Origin: Bacteriovoracaceae bacterium
GTDB taxonomy: Bacteria > Bdellovibrionota > Bacteriovoracia > Bacteriovoracales > Bacteriovoracaceae
Assembly (NCBI GenBank): GCA_016786485.1
Contig: JAEUWD010000060.1
Span: 1-39,530 of the forward strand
Reading direction: 5' to 3'
DNA length: 39,530 nucleotides
Shown here: one piece after another, positions 15,121 through 23,261 of the stretch
Layout of the letters: each line of letters begins with the position of its first letter
Numbering within the stretch: position 1 is the stretch's first letter
Made by a program: the position numbers and the translations under genes
The notes under the pieces: generated by a model
What the model was told of the DNA's origin: nothing
The model's database searches: none
The model's input: only the letters and a program-made list of their open reading frames with translations

Positions 15121-16131
15121 ATGCCAGCTGATGATGTACTGAGCGATAAGCAATTTTGGCGATGTCTTACATACCTGACCAACCTTAATGGGCCAACGAC
15201 TTTCGAGCAAGCCTGTGAGGAATCTCAGGTTACTGATGATTTTTTGTATTCAATGATTTCATTTCTCCATAGCCTTAATTTTATGGTGGTTGTGACGGAT
15301 GGTAAGAAAGGCAAATTAATTACGCCGCCACCCCAGAAGCCGTTCGTGAATTTGCAGCTCTCATTTTTGGAATGGTTACAGTTTCAAACGTACTTTCCTT
15401 CAATTGCAAGTAATCCCAATATTGAATTTCATCAGGAATTTAGAGATAAGTTAGCGCATTTTGAAAATCAAAATAAGTCGCACGATATTTTTTCTGCGAT
15501 GAAAGTTTTCCAGCGTAATCACTTGGAAGCTCACGGCCTAAAATCGCTCGCGGAAATGACGGATGAGAGTAATCAATTGTCCTTAATTCAAGATGGCGGT
15601 GAAGAAATTGTCCAAGAAATTGAGAAGGCGATTGCGCAAAATCAAATGCTAGAAATTACTTTGCGTAATAATAAACAACACGAAATTTTTCCGCACAAGT
15701 TAGTGCATCTGGATAATCAAATGTCTTTGATCTCTGAAGAGCGAAAAGACAAAACGATGATTCATCTTTATTTGAAAGATATCTTAGAAGCGAAGCCTGT
15801 CGAGTCAGTCTATAAACCGACGTATTCACTGATAGAAGTGGAAGATTTTATTTCAGGTTTGCGTGCTATTACTGATACAGAAATTCGTCTGATTCTAAAA
15901 ATAACGAATCCAGAGCATCTAGCGCAAAAAGTCGATCACCAATTTTTTGGTCGCCCTTGTCTGATAAAAAATCCGCAAGGTGATACGATATGGGCCGCCT
16001 ACGTTGAACCTAATGATTCGCTGAAGTCGTGGTTGTTAAACATGGGTGCGGAAGTTGAAATTTTGGATCCGATTAGTTTCAAGCGCGAATTCCTTGAATA
16101 TTGTGAAGACAAACTCAAGAAAACAGCATAA
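15121..16131 (+). CDS. WYL-domain regulator-like protein
   Basis: The start chosen is the ATG at 15121 because an ideal AGGAG lies 5 bases upstream. The frame is open further and an ATG at 15046 would add 25 residues. From 15121 the protein is 336 aa. The N-terminal region looks like a winged helix (KQFWRCLTYL ... LYSMISFLHSLNFM). The middle has the WYL-domain pattern (AIAQNQMLEITLR ... EIFPHKLVHLDNQ), and the end a WCX-like segment (WAAYVEPNDSLKSWLLNMGAEVEILDP). WYL proteins are usually DNA-binding regulators that sense nucleic-acid ligands. The core Trp-Tyr-Leu itself is not conserved here, so the assignment rests on overall layout. Confidence 0.65.
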   Translation: MPADDVLSDKQFWRCLTYLTNLNGPTTFEQACEESQVTDDFLYSMISFLHSLNFMVVVTDGKKGKLITPPPQKPFVNLQLSFLEWLQFQTYFPSIASNPNIEFHQEFRDKLAHFENQNKSHDIFSAMKVFQRNHLEAHGLKSLAEMTDESNQLSLIQDGGEEIVQEIEKAIAQNQMLEITLRNNKQHEIFPHKLVHLDNQMSLISEERKDKTMIHLYLKDILEAKPVESVYKPTYSLIEVEDFISGLRAITDTEIRLILKITNPEHLAQKVDHQFFGRPCLIKNPQGDTIWAAYVEPNDSLKSWLLNMGAEVEILDPISFKREFLEYCEDKLKKTA

Positions 16132-16140
16132 TTTTTAGCT

Positions 16141-16689
16141 GTGAATAACACTCCTCAATCCAAAAACTTTTTCCTGATTTCGTTTCTGCCATCACTGGTT
16201 TACTGGTACATGGAAGAGCATTACAGCCTCAGCATCGCGCTGATTGCGGGTATCATTTTAGGTGTGCTCGAAATCATTTTAGAGAAGGTTTTTACCAAGC
16301 ATGTTCACTCCATCTCAAAACTTAATTTAGGACTGATTGTGTTTCTAGGGCTTATCTCTTTCTTAGGCGAAGACGGGATTTGGTTTAAGCTTCAACCGGC
16401 GATTACCGGCGTGGTGATGGGTGTGGTCCTTCTTTGGAAAACTGCCCGCGATGGTAGTTTTATCTTTGAAATGATGCAATCTATGCCTGGCCGTCAGCTA
16501 CCGCGACCGCTGGTGATGCTATTAGAGCGTAATTCGGGCTATTTCATGCTGGCCTATGGCTGTTTTATGGCCTTTGTAGCGCTAAAACTCTCAAGTGATA
16601 TGTGGATTTTCTTCAAAACTATTGGTTTTTATTTGGCCAGTTTTGTCTTTTTTGCCATCCAGATTGTCTGGCTCCGTAAATCGGTCTAA
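16141..16689 (+). CDS. YciB-like inner-membrane septation protein (IspZ family)
   Basis: A 182-aa protein with five or six transmembrane segments. The length and layout match YciB/IspZ: an N-terminal LISFLPSLVYWYM helix, a central F-K-L-Q-P-A-I-T-G segment equivalent to the family's conserved K-P-T-I region, and a C-terminal helix ending in a basic tail. YciB is involved in envelope maintenance and division in other Gram-negatives. The start is a GTG with no clear Shine-Dalgarno, 9 bases after the WYL-type gene. Confidence 0.7.
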   Translation: MNNTPQSKNFFLISFLPSLVYWYMEEHYSLSIALIAGIILGVLEIILEKVFTKHVHSISKLNLGLIVFLGLISFLGEDGIWFKLQPAITGVVMGVVLLWKTARDGSFIFEMMQSMPGRQLPRPLVMLLERNSGYFMLAYGCFMAFVALKLSSDMWIFFKTIGFYLASFVFFAIQIVWLRKSV

Positions 16690-16731
16690 GTCGTTTACAA
16701 CCCATCTAGTCAATGTTAGCTTTTGCGCCTT

Positions 16732-18114
16732 ATGGAATTAACGACGAACCCTGAAAATAAGCAAGTTGGTGACTTAAGTTTTCCTGCACGTAAAGTGTGG
16801 TTAAAAACTTATGGCTGTCAGATGAATTATCATGACAGTGAACGAATTCTGGCGCATTTAAGTGAATTAAATTTCACTCCAACGGATGATCAAAACGACG
16901 CGGATTTATTATTGTTTAATACCTGCGCGATTCGTGATCTAGCGAACCAAAAATTTTATTCGCATTTAGGCGAAACGAAAAAATTTAAAGACGTAAAAAT
17001 TGGCGTGTCTGGTTGCATCGCTCAAACTGATAGTAAAGAATTACTTAAAAAATATAAGCATTTAAATTTCGCGTTTGGAACGGACGCGGTTGATAACGTG
17101 AAAGAAATGGTTTACCGCGCTTACGCTGGCGAAGATAAATTTGCAGTCACGTCTTGGGATAAAACCGGCGATTATTCGATTGAAACAAAAATCACACACG
17201 GTTCACCACAAGCTTTTGTAAACATCATCAAAGGTTGTGATAAATTCTGTTCATATTGTATTGTTCCATTCACTCGTGGTCGTGAGAAATCTCGTCGTTT
17301 GCAAGAAGTGGTGGATGATGTAACAAAACTAGTGCAGCATTCTGGCATTCAAGAAGTCACGCTGCTTGGTCAGAACGTAAACTCTTACGGCAAAGATAAC
17401 GGAGAGTCGTTAGCGCAGTTAATTACAGAGCTTGAGAAAATTTCGGGTCTACAATTAATTCGTTATACTACTTCACACCCATATGATGTGAGTGATGAGC
17501 TCATTGCTGTTCATGGAACTTCGAAGAAATTATCAAACCATTTACATTTACCAATTCAATCTGGTTCTAATACGGTTCTGCAAAGAATGTTACGTGAGTA
17601 CACGGTTGAACATTATCTAGGTCTGGTTGAAAAATTACGTAAATCGAATCCTAATATTGTCATCTCTTCAGATATCATTGCGGGTTTTCCGAATGAAACG
17701 CAAGAAGAGCATCAAGCAACGTTAGACCTTTTAAAACAAGCACGTTTTGATTTTATTTATTCATATGCTTTCTCTTCTCGTCCCGGCACCAAAGCTGCTC
17801 GTATGAATGACATCTTAGATGATGAAGTTCGTGGTCAGCGTTTACGTCAAATTCAAGCTCAACAGATTGAGATTCAAGCTGAAGTTCGCCAAGAAATGGT
17901 CGGTAAAACTTATCGCGTACTCGTTGAAGAAAAAACAGCATTCAAAAATGAAGAAAAGTGGAAAGCTCGTACCAACTGTAATCGTATTGTTCACTTCCAA
18001 ACTTCGGCGGGTGAAAATCTGCAGTGGAATTGGGTGGATGTAAAAGTTGTTTCGGCGACAGCTTTATCGTGCCAAGCCGAATTCATCACGAGCTACGGTC
18101 GTTTTTTAAATTAA
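16732..18114 (+). CDS. miaB: tRNA-2-methylthio-N6-dimethylallyladenosine synthase MiaB
   Basis: A radical-SAM methylthiotransferase of about 460 aa. Seen in order: the N-terminal MTTase domain with the cluster Cys in YGCQMN, NTCAIRD and SGCIAQ; the radical-SAM loop CDKFCSYCIVPFTRG; the LLGQNVNSYG motif; the PIQSGS motif; and a C-terminal TRAM domain. It adds a methylthio group to i6A37 of tRNAs reading U-initial codons. The start is taken at the ATG at 16732; a TTG three codons upstream is also in frame. Neither has a clear ribosome site. The stop overlaps the next ATG. Confidence 0.95.
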   Translation: MELTTNPENKQVGDLSFPARKVWLKTYGCQMNYHDSERILAHLSELNFTPTDDQNDADLLLFNTCAIRDLANQKFYSHLGETKKFKDVKIGVSGCIAQTDSKELLKKYKHLNFAFGTDAVDNVKEMVYRAYAGEDKFAVTSWDKTGDYSIETKITHGSPQAFVNIIKGCDKFCSYCIVPFTRGREKSRRLQEVVDDVTKLVQHSGIQEVTLLGQNVNSYGKDNGESLAQLITELEKISGLQLIRYTTSHPYDVSDELIAVHGTSKKLSNHLHLPIQSGSNTVLQRMLREYTVEHYLGLVEKLRKSNPNIVISSDIIAGFPNETQEEHQATLDLLKQARFDFIYSYAFSSRPGTKAARMNDILDDEVRGQRLRQIQAQQIEIQAEVRQEMVGKTYRVLVEEKTAFKNEEKWKARTNCNRIVHFQTSAGENLQWNWVDVKVVSATALSCQAEFITSYGRFLN

Positions 18115-18485
18115 TGAAAAAATACCTTCTTATAACTCTAGGTTTATTAAGTCTTGTTGTTGGGATCATCGGAATTGCTATTCCGGTTTTACCGACAGCG
18201 CCTTTTGTTATTTTGGCGGCTTTTTTATTTTCAAAAAGCTCTCCCGAACTTTATCAATGGATTTTGCGGACCAAATACCTGGGTGCTTTGGTCAAAGATT
18301 GGAATGAAAATGGAGTTATTAGACCGAGGGCCAAAATATTGTGTACAATATTAATTATGATATCAGTGGTTAGTAGTTTCATTTCAATCGATTTAGAGTT
18401 GTGGCAACAAGTTACGATTTTGCTTGTTGTTGGTGCAGTACTTAGTTTTGTTCTGACTCGTCCGTCTCATCCAAAGGTTCAATGA
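18114..18485 (+). CDS. DUF454 (YbaN-like) inner-membrane protein
   Basis: The ATG at 18114 shares its A with the miaB stop, so the gene is translationally coupled; this gives 123 aa. Features of DUF454/YbaN: a first helix with GIIGIAIPVLPTAPFVILAAF (a conserved G-x-x-P-V-L-P-T-T/A-P-F motif), an amphipathic segment with a polar W, and two C-terminal helices. Function is unknown in all species. It overlaps the next gene by four bases (ATGA). Confidence 0.85.
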   Translation: MKKYLLITLGLLSLVVGIIGIAIPVLPTAPFVILAAFLFSKSSPELYQWILRTKYLGALVKDWNENGVIRPRAKILCTILIMISVVSSFISIDLELWQQVTILLVVGAVLSFVLTRPSHPKVQ

Positions 18486-19546
18486 AATTTTTAATTTTCC
18501 TTCTGCTGTTGAGTCTTTCTTCTTGTGCCAAATTTGGTTATTTGTGGGAACAGGGTTGGGGGCAAATGGATTTGTTATGGGATGCGGAAGATAACGAAGA
18601 TGTCCTGAAAGATGAAAAAATTAACGAGCTTCACAAATTAAAAATTCGTCTTATTCAGGATTATAAAAAATATTTTTATGATTTTTATAATAAAACACCG
18701 AGTGAGATTTATACGGAGACAACTTTCTTAAATTCACAAGCGGTGACTTACTTAGTTATCGCATCTCCACATAATTACATCAAAGCTCATGAAACCAGTT
18801 TTCCATTTTATGGAAAATTTCCTTATTTAGGTTTTTTCAAGAAGCGTTCAGCTGAAAAATATCGCGAAAAAATGCATGAAGAAAATTATGTGACTTATAT
18901 GCGACCAGTGTATGCTTATTCCACACTGGGAGCTTTTGAAGACCCGATTCTTTCTTCATTCTTTTATTATTCGGATTTTGAATTAGCGAATCTTATCTTT
19001 CATGAATTATTCCACACCATCTTATTTGTGAAAAACGATGTCGAGTTTAATGAGAATATAGCCACTTACTTTGCCGAGGAAATGCAATTTTTGTATTTTG
19101 AAATGCAAGATGTTGAAATTCAAAAAGCCAAAATCAAAAAACAACAACAGTCTGAACTTAAAAAATTGGTTGTGAGTTTGGCCAGTGAGTTAAACCAGAA
19201 TTACAAAAAAAGTATTTTAAAATTAGAAAAGTCAGATTCGGAGATGATACTTAATCAATTTCTTGAGGCCCGTTTTTTCCCGGAAGTGAAAAACTTTTGT
19301 AAATATAAAAAAATTCTAAGTACCGATTGCTTCCCACTTCAAACGCAATGGAACAACGCAGTTTTCGCAGCGTTTATGACATATGAGAAAGAGCAAGACC
19401 TTATTGAGCAAATTCGTAAAGTAAAAGAACTAAGCTTGATTGATTTTTTTATTTATTTAGAAAAAGAGCATAAAGCTTACCAAGATGACTCAGAAAATGA
19501 TAAAATAAAGTTCAGTGAATTCTTGACCAAGAGAGCTTTAAATTGA
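18482..19546 (+). CDS. Lipoprotein metallopeptidase (PF10023-type putative aminopeptidase)
   Basis: A 354-aa protein with a lipobox LSSC (Cys15), followed by GYLWEQGWGQMDLL, a near-invariant start of the PF10023 aminopeptidase family. The zinc site is HELFH (174-178) with the third-ligand region FNENIATYFAE (Glu191). YAYSTLGAFEDPI (145-156) is also a family hallmark. It probably acts as a membrane-anchored peptidase in the periplasm, though family activity is predicted rather than well established. The C-terminal third is Lys-rich and helical. It is coupled to genes on both sides (ATGA upstream, TTGA downstream). Confidence 0.85.
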   Translation: MKFLIFLLLLSLSSCAKFGYLWEQGWGQMDLLWDAEDNEDVLKDEKINELHKLKIRLIQDYKKYFYDFYNKTPSEIYTETTFLNSQAVTYLVIASPHNYIKAHETSFPFYGKFPYLGFFKKRSAEKYREKMHEENYVTYMRPVYAYSTLGAFEDPILSSFFYYSDFELANLIFHELFHTILFVKNDVEFNENIATYFAEEMQFLYFEMQDVEIQKAKIKKQQQSELKKLVVSLASELNQNYKKSILKLEKSDSEMILNQFLEARFFPEVKNFCKYKKILSTDCFPLQTQWNNAVFAAFMTYEKEQDLIEQIRKVKELSLIDFFIYLEKEHKAYQDDSENDKIKFSEFLTKRALN

Positions 19547-20496
19547 AACATGTTTTTTTTATCGATCCACTAGAGAAACTTAATACGCGAAAAGATTCCA
19601 GCTTGCTCATGGCGCTGACTTTCAAAAATGCCGGCAAAGAAGTTTATTTCTTATTTGAAAACGATTTTTATATTCTGAATCACGGTCTACCGACACTCGA
19701 GGTTTACGAATTCGATGGGAAATTTCATGAAGGTGGCGCATATCTTTCAAGTATGAGTTTGAAAGGCAAGGTCACTACCAAGCTAGAACCAAAGGATGTT
19801 ATCCATATGCGTTTAGATCCACCGTTTAACGGTCGGTATCTGAAAAATTTATGGCTGCTGGATTTCTTGCATCATCAAGGTGTTCGCATTGTTAATAATC
19901 CGAAAGGGATTATGTATCATAATGAAAAACTTTTTGCGTTCAAACAAAAAGACATGTCAGTACATAGTTACACTGGTCAATCGGAAGAGGGTTTTCACTC
20001 TTTCATGATCAAACTTAAGGACGCGGGCTTTAAAGAGCTTGTTCTCAAACCAATGGACGGCTTCAGTGGCATCGGTGTTGAGAAACTCGATTTGAATAAT
20101 AAATACCTGATCGAAGCTTTTAATCGCAAAGTGAAAGAGACTATGGGGCCTGTCATTGCCCAACCGTTTATGGAAGAGGTTTATAAGGGCGAGGTTCGTT
20201 CCATTTTCTACGCTGGTCGTGAACTGGGCAGTATCCTTAAAACACCTCAGCAGGGCGAATTTTTAAGTAATATTGCGCAAGGGGCGACCTTTGAGAAGTA
20301 TACGCTACCATCGAATATTAGAGCGGTTTGTGAAGAGATAGCCTGGGATTTAAAAGAGTATGATGTACCTTTTATCGCCTTTGATATTCTGGGTAATAAC
20401 ATCACTGAAATCAATTTAACCTGTCCGGGATTATTAGTGGAAGTGTCTCATGCCTATAAGACAAATCTCGCAAACGAAATCGTAAAATCTTTTTGA
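19543..20496 (+). CDS. gshB: Glutathione synthetase
   Basis: A 317-aa ATP-grasp enzyme starting at a TTG that overlaps the previous TGA. Landmarks of bacterial GshB: MRLDPPFN (88-95), VNNPKGIMYHNEKLF (the family's NNP-G-x-R-x-x-NEK-L segment), VLKPMDGFSGIGVEKL, and the C-terminal EINLTCPGLLVE. It ligates glycine to gamma-glutamylcysteine. No gshA lies in the window. RimK-type ligases share the fold, but the MRLDPPF and NEKLF motifs favour GshB. It ends one base before the opposing lipoprotein gene. Confidence 0.88.
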   Translation: MKHVFFIDPLEKLNTRKDSSLLMALTFKNAGKEVYFLFENDFYILNHGLPTLEVYEFDGKFHEGGAYLSSMSLKGKVTTKLEPKDVIHMRLDPPFNGRYLKNLWLLDFLHHQGVRIVNNPKGIMYHNEKLFAFKQKDMSVHSYTGQSEEGFHSFMIKLKDAGFKELVLKPMDGFSGIGVEKLDLNNKYLIEAFNRKVKETMGPVIAQPFMEEVYKGEVRSIFYAGRELGSILKTPQQGEFLSNIAQGATFEKYTLPSNIRAVCEEIAWDLKEYDVPFIAFDILGNNITEINLTCPGLLVEVSHAYKTNLANEIVKSF

Positions 20497-21297
20497 TTAT
20501 TTAAAGTCGTCAGTCGCGTCAGTGGCCACTTGAAGAACAACTCGCCAGCATGATTGATCACGTACTTTCTTTTCCGCTGGGCAATTCACAGTATTGTTGC
20601 TGTCTCCGTGAATTTGGCATTCAAAATCCGAGCGTACATCCTCTACAGCGATGACCACTGGGTTGGCGTAAGCCGGTTGGATTGATTGTTTATAAGGGAT
20701 ATCAAAAATTTGTGAACAACTGTTAACGTTGACCGGGGCCTGAGGTGAGTACGAATGCGGAGTTGGTACCATTAAGAATTTTCCTGAGATCGAAGGGTCT
20801 GGAACGAGAGCATACATACTAATTTTAAAACGAAGTTTTGTGTAGTTTGGAACACTTTCAGCACCGCTTTTCTTAAACGGACAGCTTGAAGGTTGTGGTA
20901 AAACTTTAGCACGTACGCGAAGAGTCGCATCCACGCTGTTTACCAATAAAACGGCATCACTATAAGGTTGTTGTCCTGCCGGAACTGGTGTGTTGTGATT
21001 TGGGTTATTTGAATCGTAATAAACGGGAATCCATTCTTTATTTGTACCAGTATAGTTACCGGCCAAAGTCACATCACGAATCATGAGTGGAAAAGCGCCT
21101 GAACCATCACCATCTTGCGAAGTTCCGGCACAAGTTGTACCCGAGCCTGGAGTTCCCGCTGTTGTGGTTGTTACCCCAGCAGTGGTTGTCGTGGTGGTGG
21201 TGGTTGTATTGCTTTCTGAAGGATCGCTAACAACTTTGGTCTCCTTCACGCAGCTTGCAACGGTCAAAATGATGATAAATAAAATAACTTTTTTCAT
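20497..21297 (-). CDS. Lipoprotein with a poly-Thr linker
   Basis: A 266-aa protein with lipobox VASC (Cys16), then a low-complexity linker with nine consecutive Thr and further TTTT blocks (about residues 30-48), then a globular part with six or more Cys. The linker is encoded by a repeated ACC/ACA tract (21174-21211 on the plus strand), which could change length by slippage. The globular domain is beta-rich by eye and has no recognised family. Its stop directly abuts gshB. Only a weak AGG precedes the start. Confidence 0.7.
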   Translation of the reverse strand: MKKVILFIIILTVASCVKETKVVSDPSESNTTTTTTTTTAGVTTTTAGTPGSGTTCAGTSQDGDGSGAFPLMIRDVTLAGNYTGTNKEWIPVYYDSNNPNHNTPVPAGQQPYSDAVLLVNSVDATLRVRAKVLPQPSSCPFKKSGAESVPNYTKLRFKISMYALVPDPSISGKFLMVPTPHSYSPQAPVNVNSCSQIFDIPYKQSIQPAYANPVVIAVEDVRSDFECQIHGDSNNTVNCPAEKKVRDQSCWRVVLQVATDATDDFK

Positions 21298-21394
21298 ACC
21301 TGAATATAGTATCGGTATTTCCTGGATAAACCTTGATGGAAATAGTTAGTTGTGTAACCCATTGAAATTACATTTGAGAAACCTTACCTGGGTG

Positions 21395-21424
21395 TTGATC
21401 TTGGGTGGGGTTCGGATGTATAGT
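21395..21424 (+). promoter_or_regulatory. Promoter of the sigma-like gene, possibly leaderless
   Basis: TTGATC (21395-21400) and TATAGT (21419-21424) are separated by 18 bases. Transcription would start near 21431, about three bases before the ATG at 21434, and no Shine-Dalgarno is present, so the mRNA may be leaderless. Confidence 0.5.
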
Positions 21425-21433
21425 TAATAGCGT

Positions 21434-21883
21434 ATGGATGATTATCCCAAATGGATAAAGCAACAAATTCCCCAATGTTTTAGTTTTGCCTATACATTGA
21501 TTCCCGACGAACTTCAGTCGCAACAGCTGGTCATCGACAGTTACGAAGCCACTTTGCTTGATCGTGTTTCCTTTGAAGGAAATGAGAAAGAGCAAATACA
21601 GTTAGAGCTTCTCAAACGCATCTACGAACTAGCTGAACGTCGTTCTTATCAATTGGAAGGCCAAGTTTTCTCGGCTGAAAGTATTTCACCTAAAAATGAA
21701 ATTTATTATTCAAGCTTAGGAATTAAACAGCGAGCAGTCCTCTTTTTGTATCATAAAGCACAGAGAAGTTTGGATGATATTGCGGTCATTTTAAAACTCA
21801 AAAGATTTGAAGCGATTGAATTTCTCCATAGCTCACGCAATGGACTCCGTCTGGCCCTCGAAAAAGGAAACGTTAATCTATGA
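21434..21883 (+). CDS. ECF sigma-factor-like protein
   Basis: A 149-aa protein resembling a small, divergent ECF sigma factor. The C-terminal half (about 95-143) matches the sigma region 4 layout: LGIKQRAVLFLYHKAQRSLDDIAVILKLKRFEAIEFLHSSRNGLRLAL, shown here only as motif order, that is acid/base turn, R-A-V-L-x-L, D-D-I-A-x-I-L and a final recognition helix. Region 2 in the N-terminal half is poorly conserved. The next gene encodes an anti-sigma-like protein and overlaps by four bases, which is the usual sigma/anti-sigma arrangement. It may control envelope or stress genes nearby, but no target promoter is evident. Confidence 0.6.
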   Translation: MDDYPKWIKQQIPQCFSFAYTLIPDELQSQQLVIDSYEATLLDRVSFEGNEKEQIQLELLKRIYELAERRSYQLEGQVFSAESISPKNEIYYSSLGIKQRAVLFLYHKAQRSLDDIAVILKLKRFEAIEFLHSSRNGLRLALEKGNVNL

Positions 21884-22194
21884 TCTCGCTAGATTCTGCT
21901 TATAAGACAATTGAAGATAAAAGCTTTCTCTATTTGGACGGAGAACTTAAACACGAAGAGCGCGCTTCGTTTGAAAAAATTCTCTTCGAAAATCCGTACG
22001 CCCAAGATTATTTCTTAAAAAAGAAACGTGAACGCGCCAATTTATTGGATGCGATTATGAACAAAATGATCGACGAAGATAGCCGCATTCAAATTGAAAG
22101 CGAACTCGATATTTTTATTCAAAAAATCACTAAGAAAAAGAAGATTCAGCCACTTACCTGGTGGGCAAAATTTCTTAAATTAATTCAGGGTTAA
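21880..22194 (+). CDS. Anti-sigma-factor-like protein without zinc ligands
   Basis: A 104-aa soluble protein. Residues 14-45 follow the anti-sigma domain pattern (FLYLDGELKHEERASFEKILFENPYAQDYF: a Y-L-D-G-E-L helix, an E-E-R helix and a P-x-x-x-x-x-x pair). The His/Cys zinc ligands of the usual ZAS domain are absent. The rest is a Lys-rich helix and a short WWAKFLKLI end; no transmembrane segment is seen, so it would act in the cytoplasm. The ATG overlaps the sigma-like gene (ATGA). Its last 15 bases overlap the opposing TonB-like gene. Confidence 0.55.
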   Translation: MISLDSAYKTIEDKSFLYLDGELKHEERASFEKILFENPYAQDYFLKKKRERANLLDAIMNKMIDEDSRIQIESELDIFIQKITKKKKIQPLTWWAKFLKLIQG

Positions 22195-23073
22195 ATTCAC
22201 CGTCACTTCGAAGTTATCATCATCATTAATTAACGGTTCTGGTAAATTTTGAATGGTATGAACATCGTTTAAAACTTGCATAAAGTAATCTGTCAGCATT
22301 TGTTCGTCACTAAGTCTCAACGTTTGAATTCGCATCAAATTTCCTTCGCGATCGTAGGTGAGAAGGCCAGTGAGTTCTTGCTTGTAATTGGGAATGTGAC
22401 TCGGGAAATGCGGATTCGAGAAAATAAAACTATTCAAATTTCGATGAAACGAAGCTTGGAAATTTTGTGAAAGTCGCGCGATAAACGACGTGTAAATCAG
22501 GTCGAGTTGGTTAAGCCTATCCATGTTTATACCACGAGGAATTTTCACTTTCACATTCATGTTGGTATTAGAAAAAATCGGTGATTGACTCTGGCTAAAA
22601 AATGAACCTTGTCCTACTTCCGCTTCAAGCGATTCTTTGCCTCGTTTGATTTTCATTTTGCCAGGAGCGTTTGAAGTGGTGGTCACATCTTCGTTTTCTT
22701 CACCGTTTAATTTACCAGTTTCACCCATTGTTTTTGGGCCCTTTTTGGTGCTGCCTTTTTTGAAATATAGCGAGTCTTCTTGGTACTGAGTTTTGGAGTA
22801 GCTTAAGAGGTTGGCCATGCGATCACTTTTAACTTCTGAGTAGCGTAGATAGGCATGATTATCAAGTGAACCTTCATCAATTCCGAGCAGTTTTACATGA
22901 ACTATTTGGCGTGCCTTTTGGACCTTTTGTTCTTCGGTTGGAGGAGTGTAGCCAAGAAAATGCTCTAGCCCACTGGTGGACATCAATAGCAAATGGATAC
23001 CTAATGAAAGGATGAGGAATAGAGGATAATTTCGCTGGTTTTTCATTCGGTAGAAAACCTCCGGGAGTATCAT
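22180..23073 (-). CDS. TonB/TolA-like envelope-spanning protein
   Basis: A 297-aa protein with one N-terminal transmembrane helix (LFLILSLGIHLLLMS) containing S23 and H27, the S-x-x-x-H pair that in TonB and TolA couples to the ExbB/TolQ motor. A long polar region follows (about 45-170). The C-terminal 60 residues (GLLTYDREGNLMRIQTLR to EVTVNLTL) look like the TonB/TolA periplasmic domain. No ExbB, ExbD or receptor gene is in the window. An internal ATG (23046) with GGAGG 11 bases upstream is a second possible start. A hairpin encloses the upstream start codon. Confidence 0.65.
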   Translation of the reverse strand: MILPEVFYRMKNQRNYPLFLILSLGIHLLLMSTSGLEHFLGYTPPTEEQKVQKARQIVHVKLLGIDEGSLDNHAYLRYSEVKSDRMANLLSYSKTQYQEDSLYFKKGSTKKGPKTMGETGKLNGEENEDVTTTSNAPGKMKIKRGKESLEAEVGQGSFFSQSQSPIFSNTNMNVKVKIPRGINMDRLNQLDLIYTSFIARLSQNFQASFHRNLNSFIFSNPHFPSHIPNYKQELTGLLTYDREGNLMRIQTLRLSDEQMLTDYFMQVLNDVHTIQNLPEPLINDDDNFEVTVNLTLN

Positions 23074-23081
23074 AGTACTCC
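23064..23081 (-). promoter_or_regulatory. Inverted repeat enclosing the upstream TonB-like start codon
   Basis: GGAGTA and TACTCC form a 6-bp perfect stem with a 6-nt loop. On the minus strand the first arm contains the AGGAG ribosome site of the ATG at 23071-23073, and the ATG is in the loop. It could mask initiation and favour the downstream start at 23046. Confidence 0.4.
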
Positions 23082-23101
23082 TAGAGTTCCAGGGCCATAA
23101 C

Positions 23102-23131
23102 CACCGTGTACTGAGTAAATATTATACGGTG
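23102..23131. promoter_or_regulatory. Inverted repeat in the divergent intergenic region
   Basis: CACCGTGTA (23102-23110) and TATACGGTG (23123-23131) are complementary in 8 of 9 positions across a 12-nt gap. It lies between the divergent TonB-like and kinase-like genes and could be an operator or an RNA hairpin. No partner protein is known. Confidence 0.35.
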
Positions 23132-23261
23132 CGTCATCGCGTTAATTCCCCTCTAAAACGGTCATATATGTCCTACTTGACTCGAATGCCCCTATGCGAG
23201 GAGAATATTAAGTGGGGATTTCCTTTAAACAACCCCTAGCAATCCATGGATGGGTGGTTAT

